In this document: positions 7,839-17,246 of the stretch, piece by piece
How positions within the stretch are numbered: the first letter of the stretch is position 1
How the letters are laid out: every line of letters begins with the position of its first letter
Source: Limnochordia bacterium
GTDB lineage: Bacteria > Bacillota > Limnochordia > DUMW01
Assembly: GCA_023230925.1 (NCBI GenBank)
Contig: JALNWK010000029.1
Coordinates: 1 to 34,210 of the forward strand
Length of the DNA stretch: 34,210 bases
Direction of reading: 5' to 3'
Position numbers and translations under genes: made by a program
Notes under the pieces: generated by a model
Told to the model about the DNA's origin: nothing
Database searches by the model: none
The model's input: the letters and a program-made list of their open reading frames with translations, nothing else

Positions 7839-9677
7839 TTACTCCAGCCTGAAGTTATCAAAGTAGATAGTAATAGGCTCCTCGTATTTCCATTTCCAAA
7901 GCTCGAAGCACTCTAGTTTTGTTCGATCCAACATCACAAATCCTAAAGGAATCTTGATCTGCTTCCACTCCTTGGACGGCAACGTCACCATGTTGCCGTC
8001 GTGTGCAGCTCCACCGATCTGATGGAATTTCACGTAAATATCTATATCGCTAGAATGATCATTCCATACATCAAATGCTAGGAACAGATAGGATGACCAC
8101 TCCGGTGAAGTACTATGTTCTTCGTCTAGAATGCCAAAACGAATATTGGGGAAATCGACATCCGCTTCAAATAATGCCTTTAGGGCCGAATCTCCTTCAC
8201 TTACACGCTCATCCGAAAGACTCAGCAATACATTTTCAGTTTTCCAACGGCGAAGATCATTTTCATCTTCAAACGTGGCCAGTTTTGACTCCCATTGAAC
8301 ATCCTCCTTCGTTGTCGGAATGGAGGCCATCGTCCGGTTCAAACGTTCGATTGCTTCGAACCAAGTTGGACCTACCGGTTTGTTCTGGTCAAAGATTCTG
8401 CTATATGCTTCCTTAATAATCGTCTCACCGTTGACGTGATCGGCGTAGACTATTTCGGGAATGGCATAGGCACCAGCATCAGTGAACACATGAATATTAA
8501 TGTCATACGCCTGCGTATTTAGCTCTCGCATGATGTTAAGGTATTCAGGTGCAACATCACGATGAGCCGGCTGTAAAGCGACGTACTTGGCCATAATCTC
8601 ATTGGCGATCGGTCCCGATAGGAATCTGAGCAGAGCGTACGCTTCTTCAGGATGCCTCGTATTGCCGTTAATCGCATATCCATCATCAGCAGCTAAGGTA
8701 TAGCGTTCTCCTGATGGGCCAATTGGCAGCGGAAACACATTCCACTTGAAGGGCACCTTTGCAGCACCGTCTTTCTGTAAGCCTAGGTAGTCCACTAGTG
8801 CATGGGAACCGTATTCCTGGATGGCAACGTTCCCCTGCTTCCAAGCATCCCAAGGCCATGGAGAACCCGGTGGTGGCATGACTTCTGCCTCCCAACGTAA
8901 ATGCTGTAAGTATTCCAGCGCTTCCACTGCCGCCGGATTATCAAGGATACTTACCGTCTTCTCTTCATTACCATAGAAGTCCGAACCCGCAGCCTTTAAC
9001 CAATAATGTAGATGATCGGTGACTGTAAGCACCTTACTAAAACCCCATATGTCTGGTGTTCCATCACCATCACGATCCTGAGTTAGCTTCCTGGCAATCG
9101 TCTCGAACTCCCTCCAGTCCATTGTGTTAAGGTCAGCTCGAGGTTCAGGATCAGGTACACCCATGTAGCCAAACATATCAGCGTTGTAGTACATTGCAAA
9201 TATGTTAAGGTATTGTGGTAGTGCAAACACCCGTCCTTGATGCTGGAAAACCCCAAATTGCGGAGGCCAATAGGATAATTTTACTTCCTCATATGCCCCA
9301 TCACGTTCAAGAAGCGGAAGTAGGTCGATGAACATGCCTTGTCTACCCATATTAATAAACTGAGGTCCGTAGCCATTGACAATATCTGGACCGACTCCGC
9401 CGATCATGGATACAATGGTTTGCTCGAGAGTTCCAGTCCGAAAGACCACATCAACATTAGGGTACTCTTTCTGGAATTCCTGGGTCAGAACCTCCGTCCA
9501 AACGATATCGCCGTAGTCCTGTACTACGTTTACATTCGGATCCCGTCCACCCGTTAGTACTACTTCAAGTGTAATCCGTTCTAGGTCTTCTGAGTCTGCA
9601 GTGGCATACACGGGAACAAGTATTGACAGCAATAGGGAAACAACCATTAAACATCGCAACCAATTCTTACAGCGCAT
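7839..9677 (-). CDS. ABC solute-binding protein fused to a carbohydrate-binding-like module
   Basis: A 612-residue exported protein with a good GGGAGGT site before the ATG. A Sec signal peptide (residues 1-27, ending VYATA) lacks a lipobox cysteine. Residues about 34-455 form a family 1 (MalE/UgpB-like) extracellular solute-binding protein, including MIGGVGPDIVNGYGPQF, LPQYLNIFAMYYNADMF and a C-lobe with DDGYAINGNT. Residues about 465-612 form a separate module (DIYVKFHQIGGAA, EWKQIKIPL, ending YFDNFRLE). That module is plainly homologous to the C-terminus of the GH123-like enzyme at 5231-7564 and to residues 620-767 of the enzyme at 12702-16538. Normal binding proteins are about 400-450 residues, so the extension is real and unusual. 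No permease or ATPase genes accompany it. Confidence 0.88.
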   Translation of the reverse strand: MRCKNWLRCLMVVSLLLSILVPVYATADSEDLERITLEVVLTGGRDPNVNVVQDYGDIVWTEVLTQEFQKEYPNVDVVFRTGTLEQTIVSMIGGVGPDIVNGYGPQFINMGRQGMFIDLLPLLERDGAYEEVKLSYWPPQFGVFQHQGRVFALPQYLNIFAMYYNADMFGYMGVPDPEPRADLNTMDWREFETIARKLTQDRDGDGTPDIWGFSKVLTVTDHLHYWLKAAGSDFYGNEEKTVSILDNPAAVEALEYLQHLRWEAEVMPPPGSPWPWDAWKQGNVAIQEYGSHALVDYLGLQKDGAAKVPFKWNVFPLPIGPSGERYTLAADDGYAINGNTRHPEEAYALLRFLSGPIANEIMAKYVALQPAHRDVAPEYLNIMRELNTQAYDINIHVFTDAGAYAIPEIVYADHVNGETIIKEAYSRIFDQNKPVGPTWFEAIERLNRTMASIPTTKEDVQWESKLATFEDENDLRRWKTENVLLSLSDERVSEGDSALKALFEADVDFPNIRFGILDEEHSTSPEWSSYLFLAFDVWNDHSSDIDIYVKFHQIGGAAHDGNMVTLPSKEWKQIKIPLGFVMLDRTKLECFELWKWKYEEPITIYFDNFRLE

Positions 9678-9976
9678 CTACAGGTACCTCCCTGCATAAT
9701 GTAGTTACTCATTCACATGGTTACCAAGCCTTGCACGCAAGAGTAATCCTAGCTTTGTTACACCTCCTTTGGAAAGCTATACGAAAGCTGTTTTCTACGC
9801 CCTCATTAGCGAACTATCCTAAAACACCCAACTTTCGAAGAAGATCAAGTTGAAGACTCAGACTAGACTGAGCGGATCTAGGGATATGAAACAGCCGCTC
9901 TTTGGATCGTCATAAAATGTCTCTGCAAACCGAGAGCCATACGCTTGTCTAACCGTCTGTTACCTATTTCCACACC
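9678..9976. other. Intergenic stretch, no gene seen
   Basis: About 300 bases between the copy-2 LacI regulator and the fused binding-protein gene. The minus strand contains an isolated AAAGGAGGTG near 9764-9773, but no ATG, GTG or TTG follows it within ten bases, so it does not mark a gene. No promoter of the strong type seen elsewhere in the window is visible. Confidence 0.5.
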
Positions 9977-11041
9977 TCAAGATAGGTCGGCTAGTACCCT
10001 ATTCCCTTCCCATCTGGAGACTGGTCCTGTGGACTCTCGGACAATCAACTCCGTTGGCAAGACCTGAACTGGTTGTCTAACGTTATTCTTGTCCAGGATT
10101 TCCAGCAACAGTAGCGCCGCACGTCGGCCGGTTTCGGAAATGGGAATACCAACAGTGGTTAGAAGCGGGGTCACGTTACCACTGACCGACAGATCAGCGT
10201 AGCCCGCCACTGACACATCACCAGGAACTGTTAGACCGGCCTCAGTAATCACATTCATAATCTCTATCGCCATTAGATCGTCAGCAGCCATAATCGCTGT
10301 GGGAGGCTCGTGAAGTTGCAGAAGCTCCTTTGTCCGCTTACGCGTTGTTTCCGAAGTAAAATCTGAAGAACGCAGCAAAGCCGTATCGAACAGACCCTTC
10401 CGGCACAAGGCCTTACGATAACCCAAGGCCATCTCATCGTTAATGCGAAATCCTTCCGGGCCATTGATAAACCCTATGCGACGATGTCCTAGCGAGAACA
10501 GGTGTTCAATAAGGTCGCTTATTCCTTGTTCGACGTTAGCACGCACCGAGGGCAGCTTCGTACCAGGAAGATGAGCACCCAACAGCACAAAGGGACACTC
10601 TTCCCTGTGAAGCTCAAGTAGCGCCTTTGTTGACACCTCCTGTGCAGCTATGATCATCCCATCCACCCTATGTTGTCGATAATACGAAGCGACGGAAAAC
10701 GGAATAGGATTTCGTCGCTTTAGTTTGCCCTTTAGGGGTAGCAGCATCAAATCAAAGCTTGATTGACTTAAAGCCGATACAATACCATGTACAATCTGAG
10801 AAAAATTCGGGTGCAATACATGGGCGAGATCATACATTACAAGCCCAATGGTCTCAGTCTTGCAGCCAACCAACCCCTTAGCCATGTAATTCGGTTCATA
10901 TCCAAGCTCTATTGCCGCCGCAATGACCTTCTTTTTTGTTCGATCACTAATCGGAATCTGAGATCCTTTTGCATTTAGCACCCTCGATACAGTTGTAGTT
11001 GATACCCCCGCTAAAGCTGCCACTTCACGAATTGTCGCCAT
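9977..11041 (-). CDS. LacI-family transcriptional regulator (copy 2)
   Basis: A 354-residue paralogue of the regulator at 3064-4098. The start is ATG 11041 because the same AAAGGGGATGG leader precedes MATIREVAALA; the open frame extends ten codons further but without support. The HTH (VSTTTVSRVLNAKG) is the same as in copy 1 apart from a Glu-to-Gly change just before it, and the effector domain is strongly conserved. The C-terminus is about ten residues longer. It lies 159 bases downstream of an intact binding-protein gene in the same direction, with a strong hairpin between them, and is probably cotranscribed with it. With near-identical DNA-binding domains, the two regulators probably share operators or form mixed dimers, while their effector domains have begun to differ. 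Confidence 0.93.
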   Translation of the reverse strand: MATIREVAALAGVSTTTVSRVLNAKGSQIPISDRTKKKVIAAAIELGYEPNYMAKGLVGCKTETIGLVMYDLAHVLHPNFSQIVHGIVSALSQSSFDLMLLPLKGKLKRRNPIPFSVASYYRQHRVDGMIIAAQEVSTKALLELHREECPFVLLGAHLPGTKLPSVRANVEQGISDLIEHLFSLGHRRIGFINGPEGFRINDEMALGYRKALCRKGLFDTALLRSSDFTSETTRKRTKELLQLHEPPTAIMAADDLMAIEIMNVITEAGLTVPGDVSVAGYADLSVSGNVTPLLTTVGIPISETGRRAALLLLEILDKNNVRQPVQVLPTELIVRESTGPVSRWEGNRVLADLS

Positions 11042-11125
11042 GATACCATCCCCTTTGTGCCTTCGATACAATCAACCCACTTAGGCACCCTGCAAAACAT
11101 CAACATTGTACCAAGACTGTTTCGG

Positions 11126-11161
11126 ATAAGTGAGACTACATGCAAAGGTAGTCTCACCTAT
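11126..11161 (-). terminator. Intergenic hairpin between binding protein and lacI copy 2
   Basis: Ten perfect pairs (GTGAGACTAC, 11130-11139, with GTAGTCTCAC, 11148-11157) extend with a G-U to about 14 pairs around an eight-base loop. There is no T-tract, which fits a differential-expression hairpin (high binding protein, low regulator) within an operon. Confidence 0.55.
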
Positions 11162-11200
11162 CGTTTCCAGTCACGTGATACCGCAGGCCCTTGCTTCTTG

Positions 11201-12481
11201 TTATCGGTTGCTTAAATACTGGTTAATAATATCGGTCGCTTGTTTCATCGCTGTCTCGACTGGCTTCCCACCCCGCATTACTTCAATCACTTCGTTACCG
11301 AGAACTTCTGTCCATTCCCACCAATTCAGTGTGAACTGCAAATCATAAATATGGGGCCCTGTTACTTCAATCACTTCTCGTAACCGATAGGGTCTTTGGG
11401 TCGGATCGACAAATTCGTCCGAAACAGCCACACTGCGTAAAGGTGGTAACATTTGCCGGTTACGCGCAAGAATCCGTTGTCCTTCGGGGCCAGCAAAATA
11501 CTTCATTAACCGCCAACCTGCCTCACTCTCCTGCGTAGTTGAGGTCATACTAAAACCGCAGAAATTGTAAGTGGAGGCCCGCTGTTTTCCCATTGGAAGC
11601 GGAGCTATATCCCAATCAAACGAAGCATCCTCGAAGAAGGTTGTCCAAAACGGAACAACCGCCGTCAACATAGCAGTCTGACCTGCCCTAAACATTGCCA
11701 TATGATCTCCTGCATCTGGAGGTGCAGCTGAGCCATCCCCCAGGATCATGTCTTGTAGGAAACGCAAAGCTTCATGGACTTCTGGCGTGTCCACGGTTGC
11801 CATGGTCTTCTCATCATTAAGTGCTCGACCGCCTGCCTGCAGGATGAAGTTCAGGTAACCTGCCTGCCCACTGCCATTGAGAAACGTATGAAAACCCCAC
11901 TGTTCAACCTCATTACCGTCATGCACTGTTAATCGCTTTGCGGCATGTCGAAGATCCTCCCAGGTCCAATCAGCAGAAGGATAATTTAGTCCCGCCGCGT
12001 TAAAGAGATCTTCGTTGTAGAAAAGGGCCGTTATGTCACCGCCCTCTGGCAAGCCATAGTAACTACCATCTACCTTAAAGATGCCTGAAACGTCGAAATA
12101 CTCATCGGTATCAATGGGAAACTGATCCTTTTCAATGAACGGTTGGATGCTAAGTAGGACCCCATCAAGTGCAAACGGTTCCAGGTATGCGCCACTCATA
12201 CGGATCACGTCCGGTGCAATGCCGCCCAACATCTGAATTTGCACCTTATCCCAATACTCGCCCCAGCTTGAATACTCAAACTCCACCTCGATATCTGGGT
12301 TATCCGCCTCAAAATTCTCGATGATCTTTTGATAGGTCTGAACTTCCTCAACTGTACCCCACATCGCAAAGCGGACCTTCGTTTTTGCCTGAACAGGAAA
12401 AGTGACTACCACCGCCAGAGCTAATGCCAGCAGTACACATAACCTAGAATTACTGACGAACCTTTGGTTTAGCTTACTCAT
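11201..12481 (-). CDS. ABC transporter sugar-binding protein
   Basis: A 426-residue family 1 extracellular solute-binding protein. The start is ATG 12481, with AGGAGG eleven bases upstream; the open frame continues upstream without support. The signal peptide (residues 1-32, ending VTFPVQA) has no lipobox cysteine, so the mature protein would be soluble in a periplasm-like space. Family features include FEADNPDIEVEFEYSSWGEY, IQMLGGIAPDVIRMSG, LPEGGDITALFYNEDLF and a GQTAML segment. Likely cargo is an oligosaccharide released by the adjacent GH123-like enzyme. It follows the 1278-residue enzyme by 220 bases and precedes lacI copy 2. No membrane permease genes are nearby. A decayed paralogue lies at 4700-5182. 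Confidence 0.93.
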   Translation of the reverse strand: MSKLNQRFVSNSRLCVLLALALAVVVTFPVQAKTKVRFAMWGTVEEVQTYQKIIENFEADNPDIEVEFEYSSWGEYWDKVQIQMLGGIAPDVIRMSGAYLEPFALDGVLLSIQPFIEKDQFPIDTDEYFDVSGIFKVDGSYYGLPEGGDITALFYNEDLFNAAGLNYPSADWTWEDLRHAAKRLTVHDGNEVEQWGFHTFLNGSGQAGYLNFILQAGGRALNDEKTMATVDTPEVHEALRFLQDMILGDGSAAPPDAGDHMAMFRAGQTAMLTAVVPFWTTFFEDASFDWDIAPLPMGKQRASTYNFCGFSMTSTTQESEAGWRLMKYFAGPEGQRILARNRQMLPPLRSVAVSDEFVDPTQRPYRLREVIEVTGPHIYDLQFTLNWWEWTEVLGNEVIEVMRGGKPVETAMKQATDIINQYLSNR

Positions 12482-12701
12482 CGTTCTATGCCTCCTAGTG
12501 TAAAGTTCCAATATAGTTAAATCATGAGGCTCTATCGGCCTCGTTTCTGCTCTTACACCTCCTCCCTCAGTACTGTTCTCAAATACTGGTATCAACCTAT
12601 GTCAAGTCAGCATCCATACTTTGAGATACCGGAGCTTGAAACCACCTTTTGTGTAGCTTACGTATCTACCTAACGGTTAACAGGGTCTTTATCTAGTCCC
12701 T

Positions 12702-15700
12702 TTACTCTTCAGAATCGTAAACCTCAAATGTTCCCAGGGCCTCTACTTCGTACGAATCATTATAGAACAGAACCAGTTTATACGTTTTACCTGCCGACAC
12801 CATTCCCCGACTTACTTCTAAGCTGAAGCTCCCACTATCATTGGTAATCCCCAGGTCGGGTAAGTAGCGCCACCAGATTGATCCTATGCCGCCTCCAGGC
12901 ACTTGATCGACTTCATAAAGACCTATCCAGTCACGTGCGCCCACCGGGCTTGGCAGATTGGATAGTGTGACGTCTATCGTGTCATTAAGACTAACCTTCT
13001 GTTTCGATACTCTGATCGCAGCCTTTTTCTTTGGCGATGCTTCCCGAGGATAGAGCACGCGATATGCTCCACCGTTTACCCAACTCCCATCGCTAAACTC
13101 TCGGTCCAGGACAACCACTTTGTCGTGATACACATCCACGTAAAGGCCTTGGGAGCGTTCAGGATACTTATCCGATTCCATTGTGTAGTACACAGACGAT
13201 GTGTTAAATGTAGTAAAGGTCTCCTGGTACATGTTACCCGGTCTATTCAAATCGTAGTGGGTATGACCACTAAACAGGATCACCTGTGGAAATTGCTCAA
13301 GAATCTCATTGATCTTGCCGGTTTGAATCACGCTGTTGTAAGAATCACTATCCGATAATGTGCTTTCTAGGGGCTGATGGATAAACACAAATATTGGCTT
13401 ATGCGCATCTGCTCCCTCCGCCAGTCTCTCTTGCAGCCAGTCGATCTGCTCGTCGCTAATGTACGCCTTATCACCGATGGACTGATCCGTCTGCCAAAAC
13501 TTCTCGGGACTAAGGAAAACTAGATGATAGTCCTCCCCATTTTTCCCCGTGATCCATTCATCGTAGTAAATCCCTGGCATGTTTGTCTTGTCGAGAAACC
13601 TTTGATGCGTCATTTCCTCGGTCTCCCCGTTAGGAAACTTCGCATCGTTGATGTTGTAAGTATCATCCATGCGCGCTCTCCAGTATTCATGGTTCCCTAG
13701 GGTATAGAATACCGGGCTAACTTTGTGGTTTCTGATAACTTCAACCATGTCATCATATTCCTCATCCAAGCCATGACTGGTTAAGTCACCAACGACAATT
13801 AACGCATCATAGTCGGGTCGTGTAGTCTTCAAGTCTTTTAGCGCCCGTTCAAACCTGACAACGGTATCATGAGGAATACTGGTGTTATTCAAGTGAATAT
13901 GAATGTCACTAAGAACAGCGAGATTCAATACAACCTCATCGTTCTCCGTTCTAACTATAGTGGCAGGGCCGTTTGAACTGAGGTGCCCAGTACCGCTTCG
14001 CGCCTCGATGTGGAATACATACTCAGTGTCGTGTTCTAGTCCTGCCACATCATACTCAGAAACGTTGGCATCCACAGCATCGAGCAGCCTGCCGTTCATA
14101 TATATTTCGTACGTCTGAACAATACTTTGATCATCTATTCCGGTCCAAGCTAGACGTACTCCCTTTGATGATATATTCGAGGAACTTAGGGCCTTCTCAT
14201 TACCCCAGATAGGCACCTGTGCAACGGTGGCATCGAGCGCTTTTGTCAGCGTAAAGTTATCGAAGTGCAAAGTAATAGGCTGATTTGTCTTGTGCATCCA
14301 GATCTCGACACATCCCATGTTCGAAACATCAAGTTCAATCTCGTTAATGGGGATGGAAATATGCGATTGCCTCTTGCTAAAGACATTGAACCAGTTTCGA
14401 TCAAAGGCCTTGCCGTTCTTCTCAAAGAACTTCACATAAATCTGAGCAGTAATTCCTTCCTCTTCGTTGTATACATCAAAGTCAAAGGTCTCATATGAAG
14501 ACCAATCAGTTATGCTAAGTCCCCCATTATCATGGGACAGCTTAATGTTCGGCCAATCAACATTCGGTGCAAAGGTAACCTGCATAGAGTAAATGCCCTG
14601 CGACGAAAACCTATCTGAAATGGCGGATTCAACATTCTGGAATTTCCACTTCCCAAGTTCCTCACGTGTCTCAAGGTAGCTTATTCTCTGCCGATAGGTT
14701 TCTACCCGGCCTCTTCTTGGCGCGATTCGTTTCGTTACTGTGTTTATCTTGTTATCCTTCACTACCTTGATATTGACGTCGTAGACATCCTCAGAGGATG
14801 GTAGCTTGATCACGGCCTTGTCTCCATCCGTCGCACAGACTTCATCATCAATAAGCAGCGTCGCTCCAGGTTCAACATATACGGTGAGCACCGGACCATC
14901 GGCCGCTAGTTGATCAACTTCAACAAGGTACTTGGGGCTCTTGTCTAGACGGACGATTTCATGTGCTACTTCCCTTCTGATTTCAAGTAGCTCCGCAGGA
15001 TCCTCGTTATACGATTTTACGGATGAGAACAGTCTATTGAAATACGGTTGCATAGCTTCTTCTGTATCGAAATCAATACCTAATTCTTTCGCCACCGCTT
15101 CCATTCTTCTCTCGAGAAGCCACAAGTACTCGTAGTCTTCGTTACCGTCCCGAATTGCCTCTAACCGGATGCTGCCTATGGGCCCATTTATCCCATATTC
15201 GGTTCCGGGATATACTAAATACCCATCACCATTCGCACCTGGAAATGCCAATGGATCATTCCAGATATCCCTACTGATGTATCCTTTATCGAGGTCATAC
15301 TTCTGGTAGATATTGACGGCCCAATAGAGGTTTCCCTCGACATTATGGGCTTTTTGCATCCACGAAAGGATTCTTGCTCCGATCAGATAGTCGTCGATAT
15401 GGTAGGAGGGAAACGGTCTTTTGGGATTGACGCAAGTGTACCACCAGATGCTATTGTCATTCTTTTGCTGCAACTCACGTGCTACTTGCGGATACTCGCC
15501 CATCCACGAAGTGAGAATCGTGCACCAAGTGTTTACCGAATCCATAACTGCTTCATTGATATCCATAGTTACAAGATGCTTTAGTTCCGGATCTATACTC
15601 TTTATTTTCTTGCCAGTCTGGTTTATTGAGTCAAACATCGAAGGTGTCGGTTCATCTATAACATAGAAGAAACCTTTTTCTAGGAGATCGTTGTCTTTCA

Positions 15701-16538
15701 GTTTCTTAACTAGTCGATGGGTCCTCATTAAATCAGTATAGTATGGTATTCGATAACTGGTTACTCTCGGATCGTTTATGTATTGCTCCGCTGTGCTCAC
15801 ATAACCATCCATATATCTGTCGTCAATAGGCAAATCCATCGACGATATGCGATAGTCGAGGAAGAAGTTGTAATAGTTGCGTAGTAGCTCATAAAACTCT
15901 TGGCTTCCTCTATATATACCTGGGTGCCCAACAAGAAGTTGATCCCACCATGTAGCAGACGAAGTCTTACTATGATTCTCGTCTGGCAGCTCAAAATCCC
16001 ATACACTCAGTCGAATTGGCAGGGATTCCTCAATACTATCACCGCTTATGTTTAACGTTCCCTCATACGAACCAGCAGGTATCCCTTTGGGGATTTTAAC
16101 GGTTAACCAGACTCCTTGATTCACCCCGGCTTCCACGTCGAAGTAGGAATCCGCCGTTATCGGGATCAAGGCATCAGGATACCATCCCGGAGGGAAATCA
16201 GTTGTCGGTGTCGTAATCTGCATATAGTGCTGTTTATAGACGCTAATGTGCTCAGATGATATCACCGCTCCCTCATCGACAAGGTCACTAATACTCACAC
16301 TAACGTTGCTGAGCTTGGAATCCATAGCGCGGATTATCACCTGAGCGCCCTCATATTCGTTCTTTGCCGCTTCCAAGTTGATTGCCATGTTTCTCTCTTG
16401 CGGTGGCAATTGGTCTCGCAGGATCTTCTGACAGTTGTTAGCAACCCAGACACAGTAAGATCCTTCGTCCATACAAAACGCACTAGTACTAGCTAGTAAA
16501 CACGCAAGCATCATCACAGAGATTAGTCCCCTTTTCAT
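12702..16538 (-). CDS. Secreted GH123-like / binding module / FnIII / metallophosphoesterase fusion
   Basis: A 1278-residue exported multidomain protein. In order: signal peptide (1-22); GH123-like N-domain (25-185); DUF4091/GH123-type catalytic domain (190-530) with Asp295-Glu296 in VIDEPTP and IRDGNEDYEYL; a short beta region; a galactose-binding-like module (about 620-767, ending HFDNFTL); FnIII (about 775-865); and a calcineurin-type phosphoesterase (870-1140). The phosphoesterase metal ligands visible are DIH (878-880), GDLT (Asp918), GNHE (949-952), His1054 and GHTH (1091-1094). A final beta domain (about 1175-1278, with DWIGLY and WWRY) resembles modules attached to purple-acid-phosphatase-like enzymes. 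The whole looks built to remove both a sugar and a phosphate or phosphodiester from one decorated glycan. The substrate is unknown. GGGAGGAAAG precedes the ATG. Confidence 0.87.
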   Translation of the reverse strand: MKRGLISVMMLACLLASTSAFCMDEGSYCVWVANNCQKILRDQLPPQERNMAINLEAAKNEYEGAQVIIRAMDSKLSNVSVSISDLVDEGAVISSEHISVYKQHYMQITTPTTDFPPGWYPDALIPITADSYFDVEAGVNQGVWLTVKIPKGIPAGSYEGTLNISGDSIEESLPIRLSVWDFELPDENHSKTSSATWWDQLLVGHPGIYRGSQEFYELLRNYYNFFLDYRISSMDLPIDDRYMDGYVSTAEQYINDPRVTSYRIPYYTDLMRTHRLVKKLKDNDLLEKGFFYVIDEPTPSMFDSINQTGKKIKSIDPELKHLVTMDINEAVMDSVNTWCTILTSWMGEYPQVARELQQKNDNSIWWYTCVNPKRPFPSYHIDDYLIGARILSWMQKAHNVEGNLYWAVNIYQKYDLDKGYISRDIWNDPLAFPGANGDGYLVYPGTEYGINGPIGSIRLEAIRDGNEDYEYLWLLERRMEAVAKELGIDFDTEEAMQPYFNRLFSSVKSYNEDPAELLEIRREVAHEIVRLDKSPKYLVEVDQLAADGPVLTVYVEPGATLLIDDEVCATDGDKAVIKLPSSEDVYDVNIKVVKDNKINTVTKRIAPRRGRVETYRQRISYLETREELGKWKFQNVESAISDRFSSQGIYSMQVTFAPNVDWPNIKLSHDNGGLSITDWSSYETFDFDVYNEEEGITAQIYVKFFEKNGKAFDRNWFNVFSKRQSHISIPINEIELDVSNMGCVEIWMHKTNQPITLHFDNFTLTKALDATVAQVPIWGNEKALSSSNISSKGVRLAWTGIDDQSIVQTYEIYMNGRLLDAVDANVSEYDVAGLEHDTEYVFHIEARSGTGHLSSNGPATIVRTENDEVVLNLAVLSDIHIHLNNTSIPHDTVVRFERALKDLKTTRPDYDALIVVGDLTSHGLDEEYDDMVEVIRNHKVSPVFYTLGNHEYWRARMDDTYNINDAKFPNGETEEMTHQRFLDKTNMPGIYYDEWITGKNGEDYHLVFLSPEKFWQTDQSIGDKAYISDEQIDWLQERLAEGADAHKPIFVFIHQPLESTLSDSDSYNSVIQTGKINEILEQFPQVILFSGHTHYDLNRPGNMYQETFTTFNTSSVYYTMESDKYPERSQGLYVDVYHDKVVVLDREFSDGSWVNGGAYRVLYPREASPKKKAAIRVSKQKVSLNDTIDVTLSNLPSPVGARDWIGLYEVDQVPGGGIGSIWWRYLPDLGITNDSGSFSLEVSRGMVSAGKTYKLVLFYNDSYEVEALGTFEVYDSEE

Positions 16539-16733
16539 AAGCTTTCCTCCCTGAAAATCAATTTCAGCTATTGCGGTGCAGGAAATGACACTACTATATG
16601 CAACAATATGTTCAGGTCCGCTAATTGAAGGACCTTTTAGTATATCTTGCCACTACCAGACCAGTAGGAATATCAAGGATCAGCCACATTTGTTGAGTCA
16701 GATATCTAGACTCTAACATCATGCTCCTTACTA

Positions 16734-16819
16734 TGCAACCGTTTAGCGTGCAACGTTTCTCTTACTGTGAACAAAAATCCTAGTATATTTAGTATAGGAT
16801 GGATGATCCTTCTTGTCAA
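16734..16819 (-). promoter_or_regulatory. Strong promoter plus tandem LacI-type operators for the GH123 fusion gene
   Basis: Minus-strand TTGACA (16814-16819), 17 bases, TATACT (16791-16796). From 24 bases past the -10, the sequence AGTAAGAGAAACGTTGCA (16766 downward) is followed by TAAACGGTTGCA (down to 16734), giving two AAACG(G)TTGCA units about 17 bases apart. The CG-centred units resemble LacI-family half-palindromes and match the motif at 18283-18315. The leader to the ATG at 16538 is about 245 bases and otherwise shows nothing recognisable. Confidence 0.8.
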
Positions 16820-17144
16820 GACAATTACCACAAGATTTGCGGACCGTTTTGACCCTTCAATAGCGTATTTTAGATGCACTCCAAGATGTGAAACCATGGT
16901 TCCAATCAGATCAGTGAATGGAAAAACAAAATGCGTGAGTGAAATCCACCGGAATAGATGCCAATAAGAATAACTACGCCGGGCTAAGACCACTTGAGCT
17001 AATTGTTTGCCACATCACCATTAGCTCCAGCAGACGAATTCTAGGAGTTCGAGTGTGCAAAGAAAATGTATAATTGCTCTTTGGTTTCCGAGAAGACTAC
17101 TACCTTCAGCAGAGTATTCCATATCTTTGCCCAGCCGTTTGGGT

Positions 17145-17187
17145 AAAAAGGGTTGCCCTTCGCAGACATCCGAAGGACAACCCTTTT
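17145..17187 (-). terminator. Intrinsic terminator after the CBM9-like gene
   Basis: The two 17-base arms (17146-17162 and 17171-17187) differ at one internal position and enclose an eight-base loop. On the minus strand the hairpin is followed by a T-run starting at 17149, a good intrinsic terminator about 60 bases past the stop at 17247. The stretch 16820-17144 holds no gene. Confidence 0.88.
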
Positions 17188-17246
17188 CGTCTTCTCAATT
17201 CCTTGGGCTATAGCAAATACCACAAACAAGTATCCTTCCAGGAGTC

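Noticed and set aside
12482..12595. 38-codon extension of the binding protein at 11201-12481
   Set aside because: It precedes a clear signal peptide and the AGGAGG site just before ATG 12481, so the longer form would bury the signal peptide.
12660..12690. CTAACGGTTAACAG as a fourth LacI-regulon operator upstream of the binding protein
   Set aside because: It resembles half of the motif only and no promoter of the matching type lies at the expected distance; it could equally be chance.
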